15,280 nt of DNA from CAYGXH01 sp964354485 (GTDB lineage Bacteria; Bacteroidota; Ignavibacteria; UBA10030; SZUA-254): contig CAYGZY010000091.1 in NCBI GenBank assembly GCA_964354485.1, forward strand, positions 1 through 15,280, read 5' to 3'. The translations under genes and the position numbers were made by a program. This document shows, piece after piece, positions 1 to 8,168 of this stretch. Positions within the stretch are counted from its first letter, which is position 1. Every line of letters begins with the position of its first letter. The notes below the pieces were generated by a model. That model was given only the letters and a program-made list of their open reading frames with translations, was not told the DNA's origin and did no database searches.

Positions 1-829
1 TTAACATTAATCCGATGTACAGACAGCCGCGGTAAGTTCTTCCCTCTTCTGCCATTCCGCGCAGTGTGGGACGGATGATCTGGCTCTTCACTTTTTCCAT
101 TGCATCTTCATCGACGATCGGTGCAGGACTATAGGCACCCATACCCCCCGTATTTTTCCCTTTATCACCGTCGAATATCCGTTTATGGTCCTGAGCGGTG
201 GAGAGAACAACAAATTGGCTCCCGTCTGTGACCGCAAAAACTGAGGCTTCCTCACCCATAAGAAATTCCTCGATAACGATCTGATTCCCGGCATCACCGA
301 ATTCTCTCTTTGTGAAAATCAAATCGAGAACCTCAAGCGCTTTTTCCTTCGTTTCACAGACCGCTACACCTTTTCCCGCAGCCAATCCGTCGGCTTTTAT
401 GACTATCGGTGTGGGGTTTTCGCTGATGAATCGTTCCGCATCGTATCTTTCAGTAGATGAAAAAACAGAGTAATGCGCTGTCGGGATTCCATATTTTCCC
501 ATAAAATTCTTGGCAAATACTTTACTCACCTCGAGATCCGCGGCTGCCTTCGTCGGTCCGAATATACACAGTCCGTGCGCCTCGAAGAGGTCGACGATTC
601 CTTCACTGAGCGGCTGTTCTGGACCAACGACCGTGAGATCTATCTGTCGTTCTTTTGCGAATGTCAGCAGTCCGTTGAGGTCCTTGGCAGGGATCGGAAC
701 TATCTCCGCATGCTGACCGATCCCGGCATTACCCGGTGCACAGTAGACGTGCGTAACCTGCGGGCTCCGTTTCAGAGTCAGCACAAGCGCATGTTCACGG
801 CCGCCCGAGCCAATGACTAATACTTTCAT
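1..829 (-). CDS. purD: Phosphoribosylamine-glycine ligase (GARS), 3' end outside window
   Basis: This enzyme joins glycine to 5-phosphoribosylamine using ATP, the second step of de novo purine synthesis in the cytoplasm. The reading frame is open from the ATG at 829 to the window edge (about 276 residues of a usual ~425). It begins MKVLVIGSGGREHALV, the classic PurD N-terminus with its glycine-rich loop. It continues through VVGPEQPLSEGIVD (about residues 68-81), IFGPTKAAADLE, the ATP-grasp segment IVIKADGLAAGKGV (about 141-154), EEFLMGEEASVFA, and GKNTGGMGAYSPAP. The last visible part, EEGRTYRGCLYIGLML, matches the family. The start overlaps the glycosyltransferase stop by 4 bp (ATGA at 829-826), suggesting translational coupling. 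No ribosome-binding site stands out beyond a GGA directly before the ATG. No frameshift is seen. Identity is essentially certain; only the C-terminal third is missing. Confidence 0.97.
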   Translation of the reverse strand, partial: MKVLVIGSGGREHALVLTLKRSPQVTHVYCAPGNAGIGQHAEIVPIPAKDLNGLLTFAKERQIDLTVVGPEQPLSEGIVDLFEAHGLCIFGPTKAAADLEVSKVFAKNFMGKYGIPTAHYSVFSSTERYDAERFISENPTPIVIKADGLAAGKGVAVCETKEKALEVLDLIFTKREFGDAGNQIVIEEFLMGEEASVFAVTDGSQFVVLSTAQDHKRIFDGDKGKNTGGMGAYSPAPIVDEDAMEKVKSQIIRPTLRGMAEEGRTYRGCLYIGLML

Positions 830-2091
830 TCCGCAAGAAATCCGAATATTTTTGACAATTCGTTGGTTAATGTGATGCGATTATACTTTTCAACGACCTC
901 TTCCGACGGCTTTGGGAGCTTACCCTGACGATGGAGATCATACAACTGTACTATCGCCGCAGCCGCTTGTTGGACACTCGTTGGCTCGATGATGACAGCA
1001 CCCCCGCTTTCCTGAAGGGTCTGACGAATAAAACCGTTCGAGATGCAGGCAAGTATCGGTTTTCGCAACCCGAGGTATTCGTAGAGTTTTCCCGGCGATT
1101 GCACATCGTTGTCGAGCATCAGCCACAGCACATCGGAAGATTTGAGATACTCGATACAGTGCTTATGGTCGACGTAACCGGTCACCGTAACATTTCCCTC
1201 CAAACCGAGTTTCTGAATCATTTCGATGTATTCATCTTGAAGGATTCCGATAAAATACATTTCAATGTGCTGACGCATTTCAGGCTGTTCAGAAAATATC
1301 TTTTTAAGCGCTTCAAGAATGTAACGTGGTGTCCGTTCTCCGTAGAATACGCCGGCGTGTGTCAGGCGCATCCGCTTTCCTTTTTCGATGCGGAGCTTGG
1401 AATCGTCTGCAAAATCAGCAGGATCAAAACCCTGTGGAAAAATAGTGACGTCGCTGTAATCGAGAAATTTGTACCGCTTGACGAGCAATTCCTTCGTTCT
1501 ACGGTTTGTCGCCAGTATCCTTGCACTATTTCGCAGTACTTTCTTCTCAAGTTTATAGTTCCACAACTTATGAAACGGTGTGGGATATGACTTGTACGGA
1601 TACTCATGCCAGGGATCGCGGTAATCGATGACGAGAGGTTTGCCAAATTTCAGATGAAGTTCCAGACCTATCAGAAAATCCGTAAAAGGCGGCGCAGTGG
1701 CAAATATGACATCGAAATTCTCCTTCTGAAAAAGCTTTTTTACTTCTTTCACAGCCCTCCTCTTCCAGCCGATTTTATTATCGGGAATGAAAAATATATC
1801 ACTGATGAAACTCAAAATTCTCCGCCATCGCTCCGAAGGCATCTTAACGACGCCCTTCTTCCGGAAAAGTCTGTTCGGATCAAGAGAGCCTGCTCTCACG
1901 ACATTGACGTGGTGCGGATGCAGTTCATCAAGCAGGGTATAATCCTGTGCGTAGTATCCGGTCGGAGTTACAGTGAGAACGGTCGGCTGCCACCCGAACT
2001 GCGGCAGGTACTTGACAAATTTCAGAGTTCTCTGTACCCCGCTGAGGCCGAGAGGTGGAAAATAGTATGCTATGACCAACACATTTCTCAT
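826..2091 (-). CDS. GT4-type glycosyltransferase
   Basis: Predicted GT-B fold glycosyltransferase, probably cytoplasmic and acting on a nucleotide-sugar donor for surface polysaccharide or glycolipid. The acceptor and sugar cannot be read from sequence. The N-terminus has the YYFPPLGLSGVQR loop (residues 10-21) typical of GT4-like N-terminal domains. VIDYRDPWHEYP follows at about 155-166. The C-terminal lobe has LTHAGVFYGERTPRYI (243-258), VTVTGYVDH, and the donor-site segment PGKLYEYLGLRKPILA (333-348). From the ATG at 2091 the protein has 421 residues. The frame stays open up to a GTG at 2124 with another ATG at 2112, but the family starts at MRNVLVIAYYFPP. None of the starts has a strong ribosome-binding site. 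It lies 34 bp after the peptidase stop and overlaps purD by 4 bp, so it is probably co-transcribed with purine genes; that pairing looks like operon packing rather than shared function. Confidence 0.85.
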   Translation of the reverse strand: MRNVLVIAYYFPPLGLSGVQRTLKFVKYLPQFGWQPTVLTVTPTGYYAQDYTLLDELHPHHVNVVRAGSLDPNRLFRKKGVVKMPSERWRRILSFISDIFFIPDNKIGWKRRAVKEVKKLFQKENFDVIFATAPPFTDFLIGLELHLKFGKPLVIDYRDPWHEYPYKSYPTPFHKLWNYKLEKKVLRNSARILATNRRTKELLVKRYKFLDYSDVTIFPQGFDPADFADDSKLRIEKGKRMRLTHAGVFYGERTPRYILEALKKIFSEQPEMRQHIEMYFIGILQDEYIEMIQKLGLEGNVTVTGYVDHKHCIEYLKSSDVLWLMLDNDVQSPGKLYEYLGLRKPILACISNGFIRQTLQESGGAVIIEPTSVQQAAAAIVQLYDLHRQGKLPKPSEEVVEKYNRITLTNELSKIFGFLAE

Positions 2092-2125
2092 TGCTTTAGA
2101 TTCGGGACTCATGGGAGCGTGCACT

Positions 2126-3214
2126 CTATAAAACTATGAGTTCCTTAGGGGACGTATTGATAATGTCACAGTAGCTGTCTCTAACGATGACATCGTCTTC
2201 AATGCGGACTCCGCCCACTTCCGGTACGTAGATACCCGGTTCGATGGTTACAACGTTTCCCGACTGCAATGTTGCTTTACTGAGAACGGAGAGCCGCGGT
2301 TGTTCGTGAATCTGAAGACCAATTCCGTGTCCGAGCGAATGTTTAAAATATTTTCCATAACCCTTTCTGTGGATGAACGACCTTGCTGCAGCGTCAACGT
2401 CTGCAGCTTTTTTACCACTCTGCACTGCATCGATTCCCTTCCTCTGCGCATCATAAACAATCTGGTATACCTTTTTCATTTCGGCTTTTGGCCGTCCGAT
2501 AGAAACCGTCCGCGTCATGTCACTATGATACCCGTCCACAATACATCCGAAGTCAAGCGTGATCATTTCACCGGCTTTGAGAGTTTTTAAGGATGCCCTT
2601 CCGTGCGGTAGTGCACCTCGGTATCCACTCGCAATGATCGGTTCAAAGCCGTCACCTTGGGAACCGTGTTTTCTGTGATGATACGAAATTTCAGCGGCAA
2701 TATCGAACTCAGAAATTCCGGGTTTGATTATTCCGAGTATTTCGGTAAACACCCGATCGGTGATTTCTACTGCCTTCCTGATAGTTGCGATTTCTGTTTC
2801 ATCCTTTACGCAGGCGATTTTTTCAATACAGTCAACGAGCGGTAAAAACTTCACAGCCTGGAGATTCTTTTTAAGCGCCTTAAGTTGACTGTAAAGAATG
2901 GAGTTGCCGTCAAATCCCAGCCTCCTGCCGGAACGAAGCATTTTTTTCTTGCCTAGTTCTTCTCCGAGATCCCCTGTTGTGATGAAAATCTTCCAGTCGC
3001 TCGTCTCCTCCCTAACCTGTGCGGTATATCTGCCGTCAGTGAAGAGGAAACTGCCCGTCCGGGTAACGAGTGCAATTCCGTTTGAACCGGAAAATCCCGT
3101 AATGTAGCGAAGGTGCGGGAGGAACGTGATAAGAAACGCATCAATTTTATATTCATCAAACCGCGAGCGCAGTTTTTCGAGACGAATCTTATGGTATGAC
3201 CTTGTTCGATCCAT
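2126..3214 (-). CDS. M24-family Xaa-Pro aminopeptidase / dipeptidase
   Basis: Metallopeptidase of the pita-bread fold that removes N-terminal residues before proline (aminopeptidase P or prolidase type), cytoplasmic. From the ATG at 3214 it is 362 residues, close to the ~355 usual for the PepQ/YpdF group. The N-terminal creatinase-like domain includes YKIDAFLITFLPHLRYITGF (22-41) and FTDGRYTAQ. The catalytic domain shows all five expected dinuclear-metal ligands: D221 (TLDFG), D232 (HSDMTRT), H296 (HSLGHGIG), E325 (TIEPGIY) and E339 (VRIEDD). The proton-shuttle region PHG is at 203-205. The frame is open further upstream to 3346, but that extension lies inside guaB and resembles nothing in the family. 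Two starts are plausible: 3214, five bases past the guaB stop with GAGATG upstream, or 3223, overlapping the guaB stop as ATGA. Substrate preference is not resolvable. Confidence 0.92.
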   Translation of the reverse strand: MDRTRSYHKIRLEKLRSRFDEYKIDAFLITFLPHLRYITGFSGSNGIALVTRTGSFLFTDGRYTAQVREETSDWKIFITTGDLGEELGKKKMLRSGRRLGFDGNSILYSQLKALKKNLQAVKFLPLVDCIEKIACVKDETEIATIRKAVEITDRVFTEILGIIKPGISEFDIAAEISYHHRKHGSQGDGFEPIIASGYRGALPHGRASLKTLKAGEMITLDFGCIVDGYHSDMTRTVSIGRPKAEMKKVYQIVYDAQRKGIDAVQSGKKAADVDAAARSFIHRKGYGKYFKHSLGHGIGLQIHEQPRLSVLSKATLQSGNVVTIEPGIYVPEVGGVRIEDDVIVRDSYCDIINTSPKELIVL

Positions 3215-3219
3215 TGAAA

Positions 3220-4689
3220 TCATCTCAGGTGATAGTTGGGCGCTTCCTTGGTGATTGCGACATCGTGAGGATGACTTTCTCGCAGACCTGCCTCGGATAT
3301 TTTGATGAACTGTGTGTGAGTTTTCATTTCCTTGATAGTCCGACAACCGCAGTACCCCATAGCGGAACGAAGTCCACCGACTATCTGGTACACTGTTTCT
3401 TCCAGCGAGCCTTTATACGGTACGCGGCCTTCTATGCCTTCCGGCACGAGCTTCGGTAATCCTTCTTCTGCATCCTGGAAGTAGCGGTCACTGCTTCCGC
3501 GCTTCATCGCTTCGAGAGATCCCATACCGCGGTACATCTTATAACTGCGGCCTTCATAGAGTATTTTTTCACCCGGACTTTCATCAACCCCTGCAAACAA
3601 GCTTCCGATCATCACAGAATCGGCGCCGGCTGCTATTGCTTTTGCCACATCTCCGGTTTGTTTGATCCCTCCGTCGGCTATGATCGGGATTTTATTCTTC
3701 GATGCCACTTTTGCGCACTGATAAATTGCCGTCACTTGCGGAACGCCTACGCCGGCGATAATGCGTGTTGTACAGATAGAACCGGGACCGATGCCGATCT
3801 TAACACCATCGACACCAGCTTTGATAAGGTCGCTGGTACCTTCGGGCGTTCCAACATTACCTGCAATCAGCTCACAATCGGGGAATTTCTTTCTTAATCT
3901 TTTAACCATATCGATAACTCCCTGTGAGTGACCATGAGCCGTATCAACGATGATTACATCAACACCCGCTTTAATAAGTTCCTCCGCCCTCTCAGGTGTA
4001 TCAGATGTCACGCCGACCGCAGCTCCCACACGGAGGCGGCCACGATTATCCTTGCACGCATACGGGTGGCGCATCTTCTTCTGAATATCCTTGACGGTAA
4101 TCAGACCCCGTAGTTTGCCGGTGCGGTCGACGACCGGCAGTTTTTCGATCCGATGTTTCTGGAGAATTTGTTCGGCCCGTTCGAGAGTCGTACCGACCGG
4201 CGCAGTTATCAGGTTACTGCTCGTCATCACTTTGGCAATTTTTAAGTGACGATTCGCTTCAAACCGAAGATCACGGTTCGTAACGATGCCTATTAACCTC
4301 CCGTTGTCGTCCACAATCGGGATACCGGAGATCTGATACTTACCCATGAGATCCAGAGCATCGCCCACGGTCTTATCGGGTTTCATTGTAATCGGATCAA
4401 GGATCATCCCGCTCTCCGAGCGTTTTACCTGATCAACGTTCGATGCCTGCTCGATTATGGTCATATTCTTGTGAATGATGCCTATACCCCCATCCCGGGC
4501 AAGAGCGATAGCCAGCCGTGCCTCTGTAACGGTATCCATTGCAGCTGAGACAAGCGGAATATTGAGGTCGATGTTTCTGGATAATTTGGTTTTTACTTCC
4601 ACATCGCGCGGAAGGACGGTCGATTTCCTCGGTAGGAGGAGAACATCGTCGAATGTTATTGCTTCACCAACAAATTTAATCATTGCCAT
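3220..4689 (-). CDS. guaB: Inosine-5'-monophosphate dehydrogenase
   Basis: Oxidises IMP to XMP with NAD+, the committed step of GMP synthesis, normally as a cytoplasmic tetramer or octamer. At 489 residues it is full length. It opens with FVGEAITFDDVLLLPRKSTV (6-25) and has SAAMDTVTEARLA at about 48-60. The tandem CBS (Bateman) domain is inserted at roughly 95-205 (TNRDLRFE, LITVKDIQKK). The catalytic loop GPGSICTTRI carries the nucleophile C306. The IMP-binding stretch DGGIKQTGDVAKAIAAGA follows at 339-356, then YRGMGSLEAM (386-395). The mobile-flap dyad R402-Y403 sits in SSDRYFQ, as in bacterial enzymes. The ATG at 4689 has AGAGAG 8 nt upstream (4698-4703 on the complement), one of the clearer ribosome-binding sites here. 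It is separated by 69 bp from the upstream acyl-CoA dehydrogenase and nearly touches the peptidase gene. Confidence 0.98.
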   Translation of the reverse strand: MAMIKFVGEAITFDDVLLLPRKSTVLPRDVEVKTKLSRNIDLNIPLVSAAMDTVTEARLAIALARDGGIGIIHKNMTIIEQASNVDQVKRSESGMILDPITMKPDKTVGDALDLMGKYQISGIPIVDDNGRLIGIVTNRDLRFEANRHLKIAKVMTSSNLITAPVGTTLERAEQILQKHRIEKLPVVDRTGKLRGLITVKDIQKKMRHPYACKDNRGRLRVGAAVGVTSDTPERAEELIKAGVDVIIVDTAHGHSQGVIDMVKRLRKKFPDCELIAGNVGTPEGTSDLIKAGVDGVKIGIGPGSICTTRIIAGVGVPQVTAIYQCAKVASKNKIPIIADGGIKQTGDVAKAIAAGADSVMIGSLFAGVDESPGEKILYEGRSYKMYRGMGSLEAMKRGSSDRYFQDAEEGLPKLVPEGIEGRVPYKGSLEETVYQIVGGLRSAMGYCGCRTIKEMKTHTQFIKISEAGLRESHPHDVAITKEAPNYHLR

Positions 4690-4758
4690 GTGACAATCTC
4701 TCTAAGTTGTACGTAGTCTTATCATCATCGATCCCCGGGTACGGTTTTCACGCCAGCA

Positions 4759-5928
4759 TCACACATACGCCGGGATCCCTGTAATATCTTCACCTACGAT
4801 CAGTGTGTGCATCTCGTGCGTTCCTTCGTAGGTCTTAACAGATTCAAGATTTGCCATGTGACGCATCACCGGATATTCATCGAGAATGCCATTCGCTCCG
4901 AGGATTTCACGCGCGGCGCGTGCGATTTCCAATGCGACGAAAACGTTATTCCTCTTCGCAAGGGACACCTGCGGGAACCTGAGGATATTTTTATCCTTCA
5001 ACCGTCCGATGTGCAGACAGAGGAGCTGTGCTTTTGTAATTTCATTCACCATACCGACTAACTTTTCCTGTGTCATCTGATACGATGCTATCGGTTTGCC
5101 GAATTGAACTCTCGATTTAGCATATTCGAGGGCTGAATGGTAGCAGGTCATCGCAGATCCTATGACACCCCATGCAATACCGTAACGTGCCTGGTTCAGG
5201 CACATGAGAGGTGATTTCAGACCTTCCGTTTTCGGGAGAATATTTTCCTTGGGAATTCTGCAATCCTGAAAAATGAGTTCAGACGTCACAGATGCACGCA
5301 GCGAGTGCTTGCCTGTCATTTCCGGAGCAGTGAATCCCTTTGTCCCGCGTTCAACGAGAAAACCGTGGATGACGCCATTCATTTTCGCCCAGACGAGCGC
5401 GACGTCTGCGATCGTTCCGTTGGTGATCCACATTTTCGCTCCGTTGAGGAGGTAGTGATCGCTCCTTTCCTCTGCACGCATGATCATTCCCGCCGGATTC
5501 GATCCGTAATCAGGTTCTGTCAGACCAAAACAACCGATTTTTTCGCCGGATGCTAGTGCGGGAAGCCAAAATTCTTTTTGTGAATCGCTACCGAACGTGA
5601 AAATGGGGTACATGACAAGCGCGCTCTGGACGGAAGCAAAGCTCCGGACACCGCTGTCGCCGCGTTCAAGCTCCTGCATCACCAGACCATAGGCGACATT
5701 ATTCATTTCCGCACATCCATACTTTGCAGGCAAGGTGGAACCGAACATACCAAGTTCCCCCATTTTTTGGACGAGATGCATGGGGAAAGTACCGGCTCTG
5801 TAGTGTTTCTCGATGACGGGGAGCACCATCTCTTCGACAAATTTCCTAACTGTATCGCGGACGAGGATCTCTTCTTCGCTAAGGAGAGTCTCTATGTTAT
5901 AATAATCCAGACCAGAAAATTTTGCCAT
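4759..5928 (-). CDS. gcdH: Acyl-CoA dehydrogenase, glutaryl-CoA dehydrogenase type
   Basis: FAD-dependent acyl-CoA dehydrogenase, 389 residues. It closely resembles glutaryl-CoA dehydrogenase, which converts glutaryl-CoA to crotonyl-CoA and CO2 in lysine/tryptophan and aromatic degradation. Visible features are GCFGLTEPDYGSNPAG (132-147), the flavin segment GAKMWITNG (163-171), ARYGIAWGVIG (247-257), RVQFGKPIASYQ (273-284) and the catalytic base E368 in KTYEGTHEMH. R95 in SGVRSFASVQSALVM corresponds to the glutarate-binding arginine of the human enzyme; E88, S96, T169 and Y367 also align with residues I recall as marking decarboxylating members. The ATG at 5928 is chosen because it gives the family length. 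A TTG at 5979 would add 17 residues that read through a palindrome. No dedicated ETF or other lysine-degradation gene is adjacent. The family call is firm; substrate is an inference. Confidence 0.9.
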   Translation of the reverse strand: MAKFSGLDYYNIETLLSEEEILVRDTVRKFVEEMVLPVIEKHYRAGTFPMHLVQKMGELGMFGSTLPAKYGCAEMNNVAYGLVMQELERGDSGVRSFASVQSALVMYPIFTFGSDSQKEFWLPALASGEKIGCFGLTEPDYGSNPAGMIMRAEERSDHYLLNGAKMWITNGTIADVALVWAKMNGVIHGFLVERGTKGFTAPEMTGKHSLRASVTSELIFQDCRIPKENILPKTEGLKSPLMCLNQARYGIAWGVIGSAMTCYHSALEYAKSRVQFGKPIASYQMTQEKLVGMVNEITKAQLLCLHIGRLKDKNILRFPQVSLAKRNNVFVALEIARAAREILGANGILDEYPVMRHMANLESVKTYEGTHEMHTLIVGEDITGIPAYV

Positions 5929-5947
5929 TGGAAGGGGAACTTTCTCT

Positions 5948-5975
5948 ATGTATAACAAACGCCCCGTAGGGGTGC
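5948..5975. repeat. CCGTAGG-core hairpin in the gcdH leader
   Basis: The bases cccc-gta-gggg (5962-5972) form a tight hairpin preceded by tataacaaacg. The whole resembles the tataaacatctcg plus palindrome units found 2 kb away at 8506-8624. It lies about 35 nt before the chosen gcdH start on the minus strand, so it would fall in the mRNA leader. It may be a REP-like element or a regulatory hairpin; sequence alone cannot decide. Confidence 0.45.
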
Positions 5976-6044
5976 ACAACCGTTTTTTAATGGTGTAAAA
6001 TTACAAAAATAAGGGGGGAAAATCAAACTTCAGGACAATAAATC

Positions 6045-7385
6045 TCAATCTGCACTAATTCCATACTCTTTAATCTTTAAATAGAGACCCTTTTCACTAA
6101 TACCGAGCGCTTCGGCTGTTTTTTTTCTGTTGCCGGCGAAAATTTTAAGAACCTTGTCGATGTGTTCCTTTTCCACATCCTCTATGGATAAAGTTCCGGT
6201 TGCGGGGGTCATCTGAGGATCTGCAATGTGTAAATCCTTCGCTTCTATCATCTGGTTGGGTGAGAGGATGATAGCTCCTTCAATCACATGTTCCAGTTCG
6301 CGCACATTGCCGGGCCAGTCGTATGCCATGAGCATCTTCATAGCTTCTTCGTTCAACAGCTTCGGCTCTTTCCGACGCGATTTTTTCTTCAGGAAGTACT
6401 CAACGAGGAGTGGAATATCTTCACGATGATCTTTGAGGGGAGGTACACGGATCGTAATAACGTTCAGTCTGTACAATAGGTCCTCGCGAAAACGTCCCGC
6501 GCGCACTTCCTCCTGAAGATTTTTATTGGTTGCGGAGATCACACGTACGTCGACCCGCATCTCGTTTGTTCCACCAATGCGCCGGAAATCTCCGGTCTCA
6601 AGAAACCGAAGAAGCTTCGGTTGGATGATTGGGCTGATGTCGCCTACTTCATCGAGGAAGAGTGTTCCACCGTTGGCAACTTCCACAAGACCTGGTTTTG
6701 CCGAGTACGCGTTTGTGAATGCGCCTTTCTCATGTCCAAACAATTCGCTCTCGAGAAGGGTATCAGGAATGGAAGAACAATTGACCGGAACGAACGGTCC
6801 GTCTCCTCTGGGACTCGATTTGTGAATGAGGTTAGCGATTAATTCCTTGCCGGTTCCGCTAGGGCCGATGATGAGTATGATCGCATCGCTCTCGGCAACC
6901 CGTTTCGCGCTCGCAACGACCTGTTTGAGAGCAATACTTTCTCCGATAATTTCCGGAGGTCCTGTGCGTCTAGTAAGTTCTGTCTGGAGCAGTTTGTTGT
7001 CTATGGTGAGTTTTTTCCGTTCGATCGCCCGGTCGATTGTTTGTTCAATCTGGTCGATGTCATACGGCTTCCCCAAAACTTCATACGCGCCGAGTTTAGT
7101 AGTTTCGACCGCCATTTTAATATCCGCGTACTGGGAAAGGATGATGACCTGCGAACTCGGTGAGTGTTCCTGAATAAACTTCAGAACTTCAGTCCCGTCG
7201 ACACGCGGCATTTTCATGTCGAGGAGCACTACATCGTAGAGTAATTTCTGGATGAGATTAATTGCGTCTGCGCCGTCGAAGGCGAGATCGACGTCGAAAT
7301 TACGTGCCTCCTGCAATTCTTCTTTTAGGAGAGTCGTTAATGCAGCTTCATCGTCAACGATAAGAATTTTAAAACGTTGCGGCAT
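6045..7385 (-). CDS. NtrC-family sigma-54-dependent response regulator
   Basis: Two-component transcriptional activator of 446 residues with three domains. The receiver (about 5-120) has acidic pair D11-D12, phospho-acceptor D56 in LLDMKMP, S84 in the switch position and K106 in GKPYD. The AAA+ domain (about 145-370) has Walker A GPSGTGKE (174-181), the sigma-54 contact loop as GAFTNA (221-226, where GAFTGA is usual), Walker B TLFLDEVGDI (241-250) with D245-E246, arginine-finger region RFREDLLYRLN (298-308) and DWPGNVREL (356-364). The C-terminus is a Fis-type helix-turn-helix (about 416-440, KKTAEALGISEKGLYLKIKE). It would bind enhancer-like sites and open sigma-54 promoters when phosphorylated. 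It lies 27 bp after a CheY-like gene, probably in one transcript. No histidine kinase is in the window. No good ribosome-binding site precedes 7385, so coupling to the upstream gene is possible. Confidence 0.95.
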   Translation of the reverse strand: MPQRFKILIVDDEAALTTLLKEELQEARNFDVDLAFDGADAINLIQKLLYDVVLLDMKMPRVDGTEVLKFIQEHSPSSQVIILSQYADIKMAVETTKLGAYEVLGKPYDIDQIEQTIDRAIERKKLTIDNKLLQTELTRRTGPPEIIGESIALKQVVASAKRVAESDAIILIIGPSGTGKELIANLIHKSSPRGDGPFVPVNCSSIPDTLLESELFGHEKGAFTNAYSAKPGLVEVANGGTLFLDEVGDISPIIQPKLLRFLETGDFRRIGGTNEMRVDVRVISATNKNLQEEVRAGRFREDLLYRLNVITIRVPPLKDHREDIPLLVEYFLKKKSRRKEPKLLNEEAMKMLMAYDWPGNVRELEHVIEGAIILSPNQMIEAKDLHIADPQMTPATGTLSIEDVEKEHIDKVLKIFAGNRKKTAEALGISEKGLYLKIKEYGISAD

Positions 7386-7412
7386 ACCATTCAGTCTGGC
7401 AGCTCAACGATT

Positions 7413-7781
7413 TTACTCGCTGAGGACGCGTTCAATCGTTGTCAGAAGATCGACGAGATCGTATGGTTTGCTGACAAAATCCTCTGCTCCGTGCTTCTTT
7501 GATTCGATCGCATTTTTAAGATCAGCAAAACCCGTTAGCATGATTACTCTCAATGTCGGGATGGTTTTTTTGATGAATTTAAGGACTTCAAAACCATCAA
7601 CTTTAGGCATCTTAATATCAAGGAGGACAAGATCGAATTTCTTATTCTGGATAGTCGAAATTGCTTCATCCCCATCGGATGCAGTTGTTACATCGTATCC
7701 CGAGTTTACAAGTTCACCGCTGAGTACGTCGCGAAGGGTTTCTTCATCATCGACGACGAGGATGCGTCTTTTTTCCGGCAT
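7413..7781 (-). CDS. Single-domain response regulator (CheY-like receiver)
   Basis: A 122-residue stand-alone receiver domain with no output domain. Key residues are visible: D11-D12-E13 for magnesium binding, phospho-acceptor D55 in LVLLDIKMP, T83 in MLTGFAD, and K105 in VSKPYD. It probably acts by protein-protein contact, either as a phosphorelay intermediate or as a regulator of the adjacent NtrC-type protein, whose own receiver it resembles. The ATG at 7781 is preferred over the longer open frame to 7865 because AAGGAA (7789-7794 on the complement) sits 7 nt upstream and the protein then starts MPEKRRILVVDDEE, the normal receiver beginning. A promoter candidate lies just upstream. Its signalling partner is not in the window. 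Confidence 0.93.
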   Translation of the reverse strand: MPEKRRILVVDDEETLRDVLSGELVNSGYDVTTASDGDEAISTIQNKKFDLVLLDIKMPKVDGFEVLKFIKKTIPTLRVIMLTGFADLKNAIESKKHGAEDFVSKPYDLVDLLTTIERVLSE

Positions 7782-7808
7782 AATTGAGTTCCTTAGACTA
7801 TGTTTGTG

Positions 7809-7838
7809 ATTATATGCTAAACCGTTGACGAGTCGCAA
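7809..7838 (-). promoter_or_regulatory. Candidate sigma-70 promoter for the response-regulator pair
   Basis: On the minus strand TTGCGA (7838-7833) is followed after 18 nt by a perfect TATAAT (7814-7809). This would start transcription near 7802, about 20 nt before the receiver ATG and just ahead of its ribosome-binding site. The -35 matches four of six consensus bases. If the organism is a Bacteroidota member the consensus differs, so this stays a candidate. Confidence 0.45.
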
Positions 7839-8047
7839 ATTAACGAAATCAAATAATAAAAGCAATAAGATATATCGATAAAATCACAGATTTATCATTC
7901 ATTTACAAAATGAACCTGATAATTTCACATATTATACACAAAATAAAGGATTTTCGTGGTGATATCCGTCTCATCCGGTGATACAGGATAAGGGAAAATA
8001 CCGTGTGCTCGGATATGTTCGATATGGTGAATCTAAATATTATTTGA

Positions 8048-8165
8048 CTATAAACCTTTCGTCCCCGCCAACCAGCACATAAGTTCAAGCAGCCGGGCAA
8101 GCCTACGGGACTTGTTTGCTACGGGTATTATCATCGTTAGCTACGGAGGAGCGACATGTCCAGAT
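8048..8165. repeat. Diverged copy A of a ~118-bp palindromic element
   Basis: It starts ctataaacctttcgtccccg and ends with agctacggaggagcgacatg (8139-8158). The same order of blocks occurs at 8506-8624: ctataaac, tcgtccccgcca, a ttcaagcag/tttcaggcag block, ctacgggact/ctaacgggact, then a tac/gta palindrome followed by ggagcgaca/ggagcgaaa. Similarity is patchy in between. The right end has lost most of the terminal inverted repeat, so this looks like an older copy. Confidence 0.6.
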
Positions 8166-8168
8166 GTT

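Noticed and set aside
931..1590. 219-residue plus-strand ORF
   Set aside because: It is antisense to a clear glycosyltransferase frame and shows no recognisable motif.
3215..3346. N-terminal extension of the M24 peptidase to 3346
   Set aside because: These codons lie inside the guaB C-terminus and do not resemble the peptidase family, which starts near the ATG at 3214 or 3223.
5929..5979. TTG start adding 17 residues to gcdH
   Set aside because: The extension reads through a palindrome and exceeds the family length; the ATG at 5928 is more likely.
7903..8100. 65-residue minus-strand ORF
   Set aside because: It begins inside repeat copy A, has no family resemblance and ends in A+T-rich filler.
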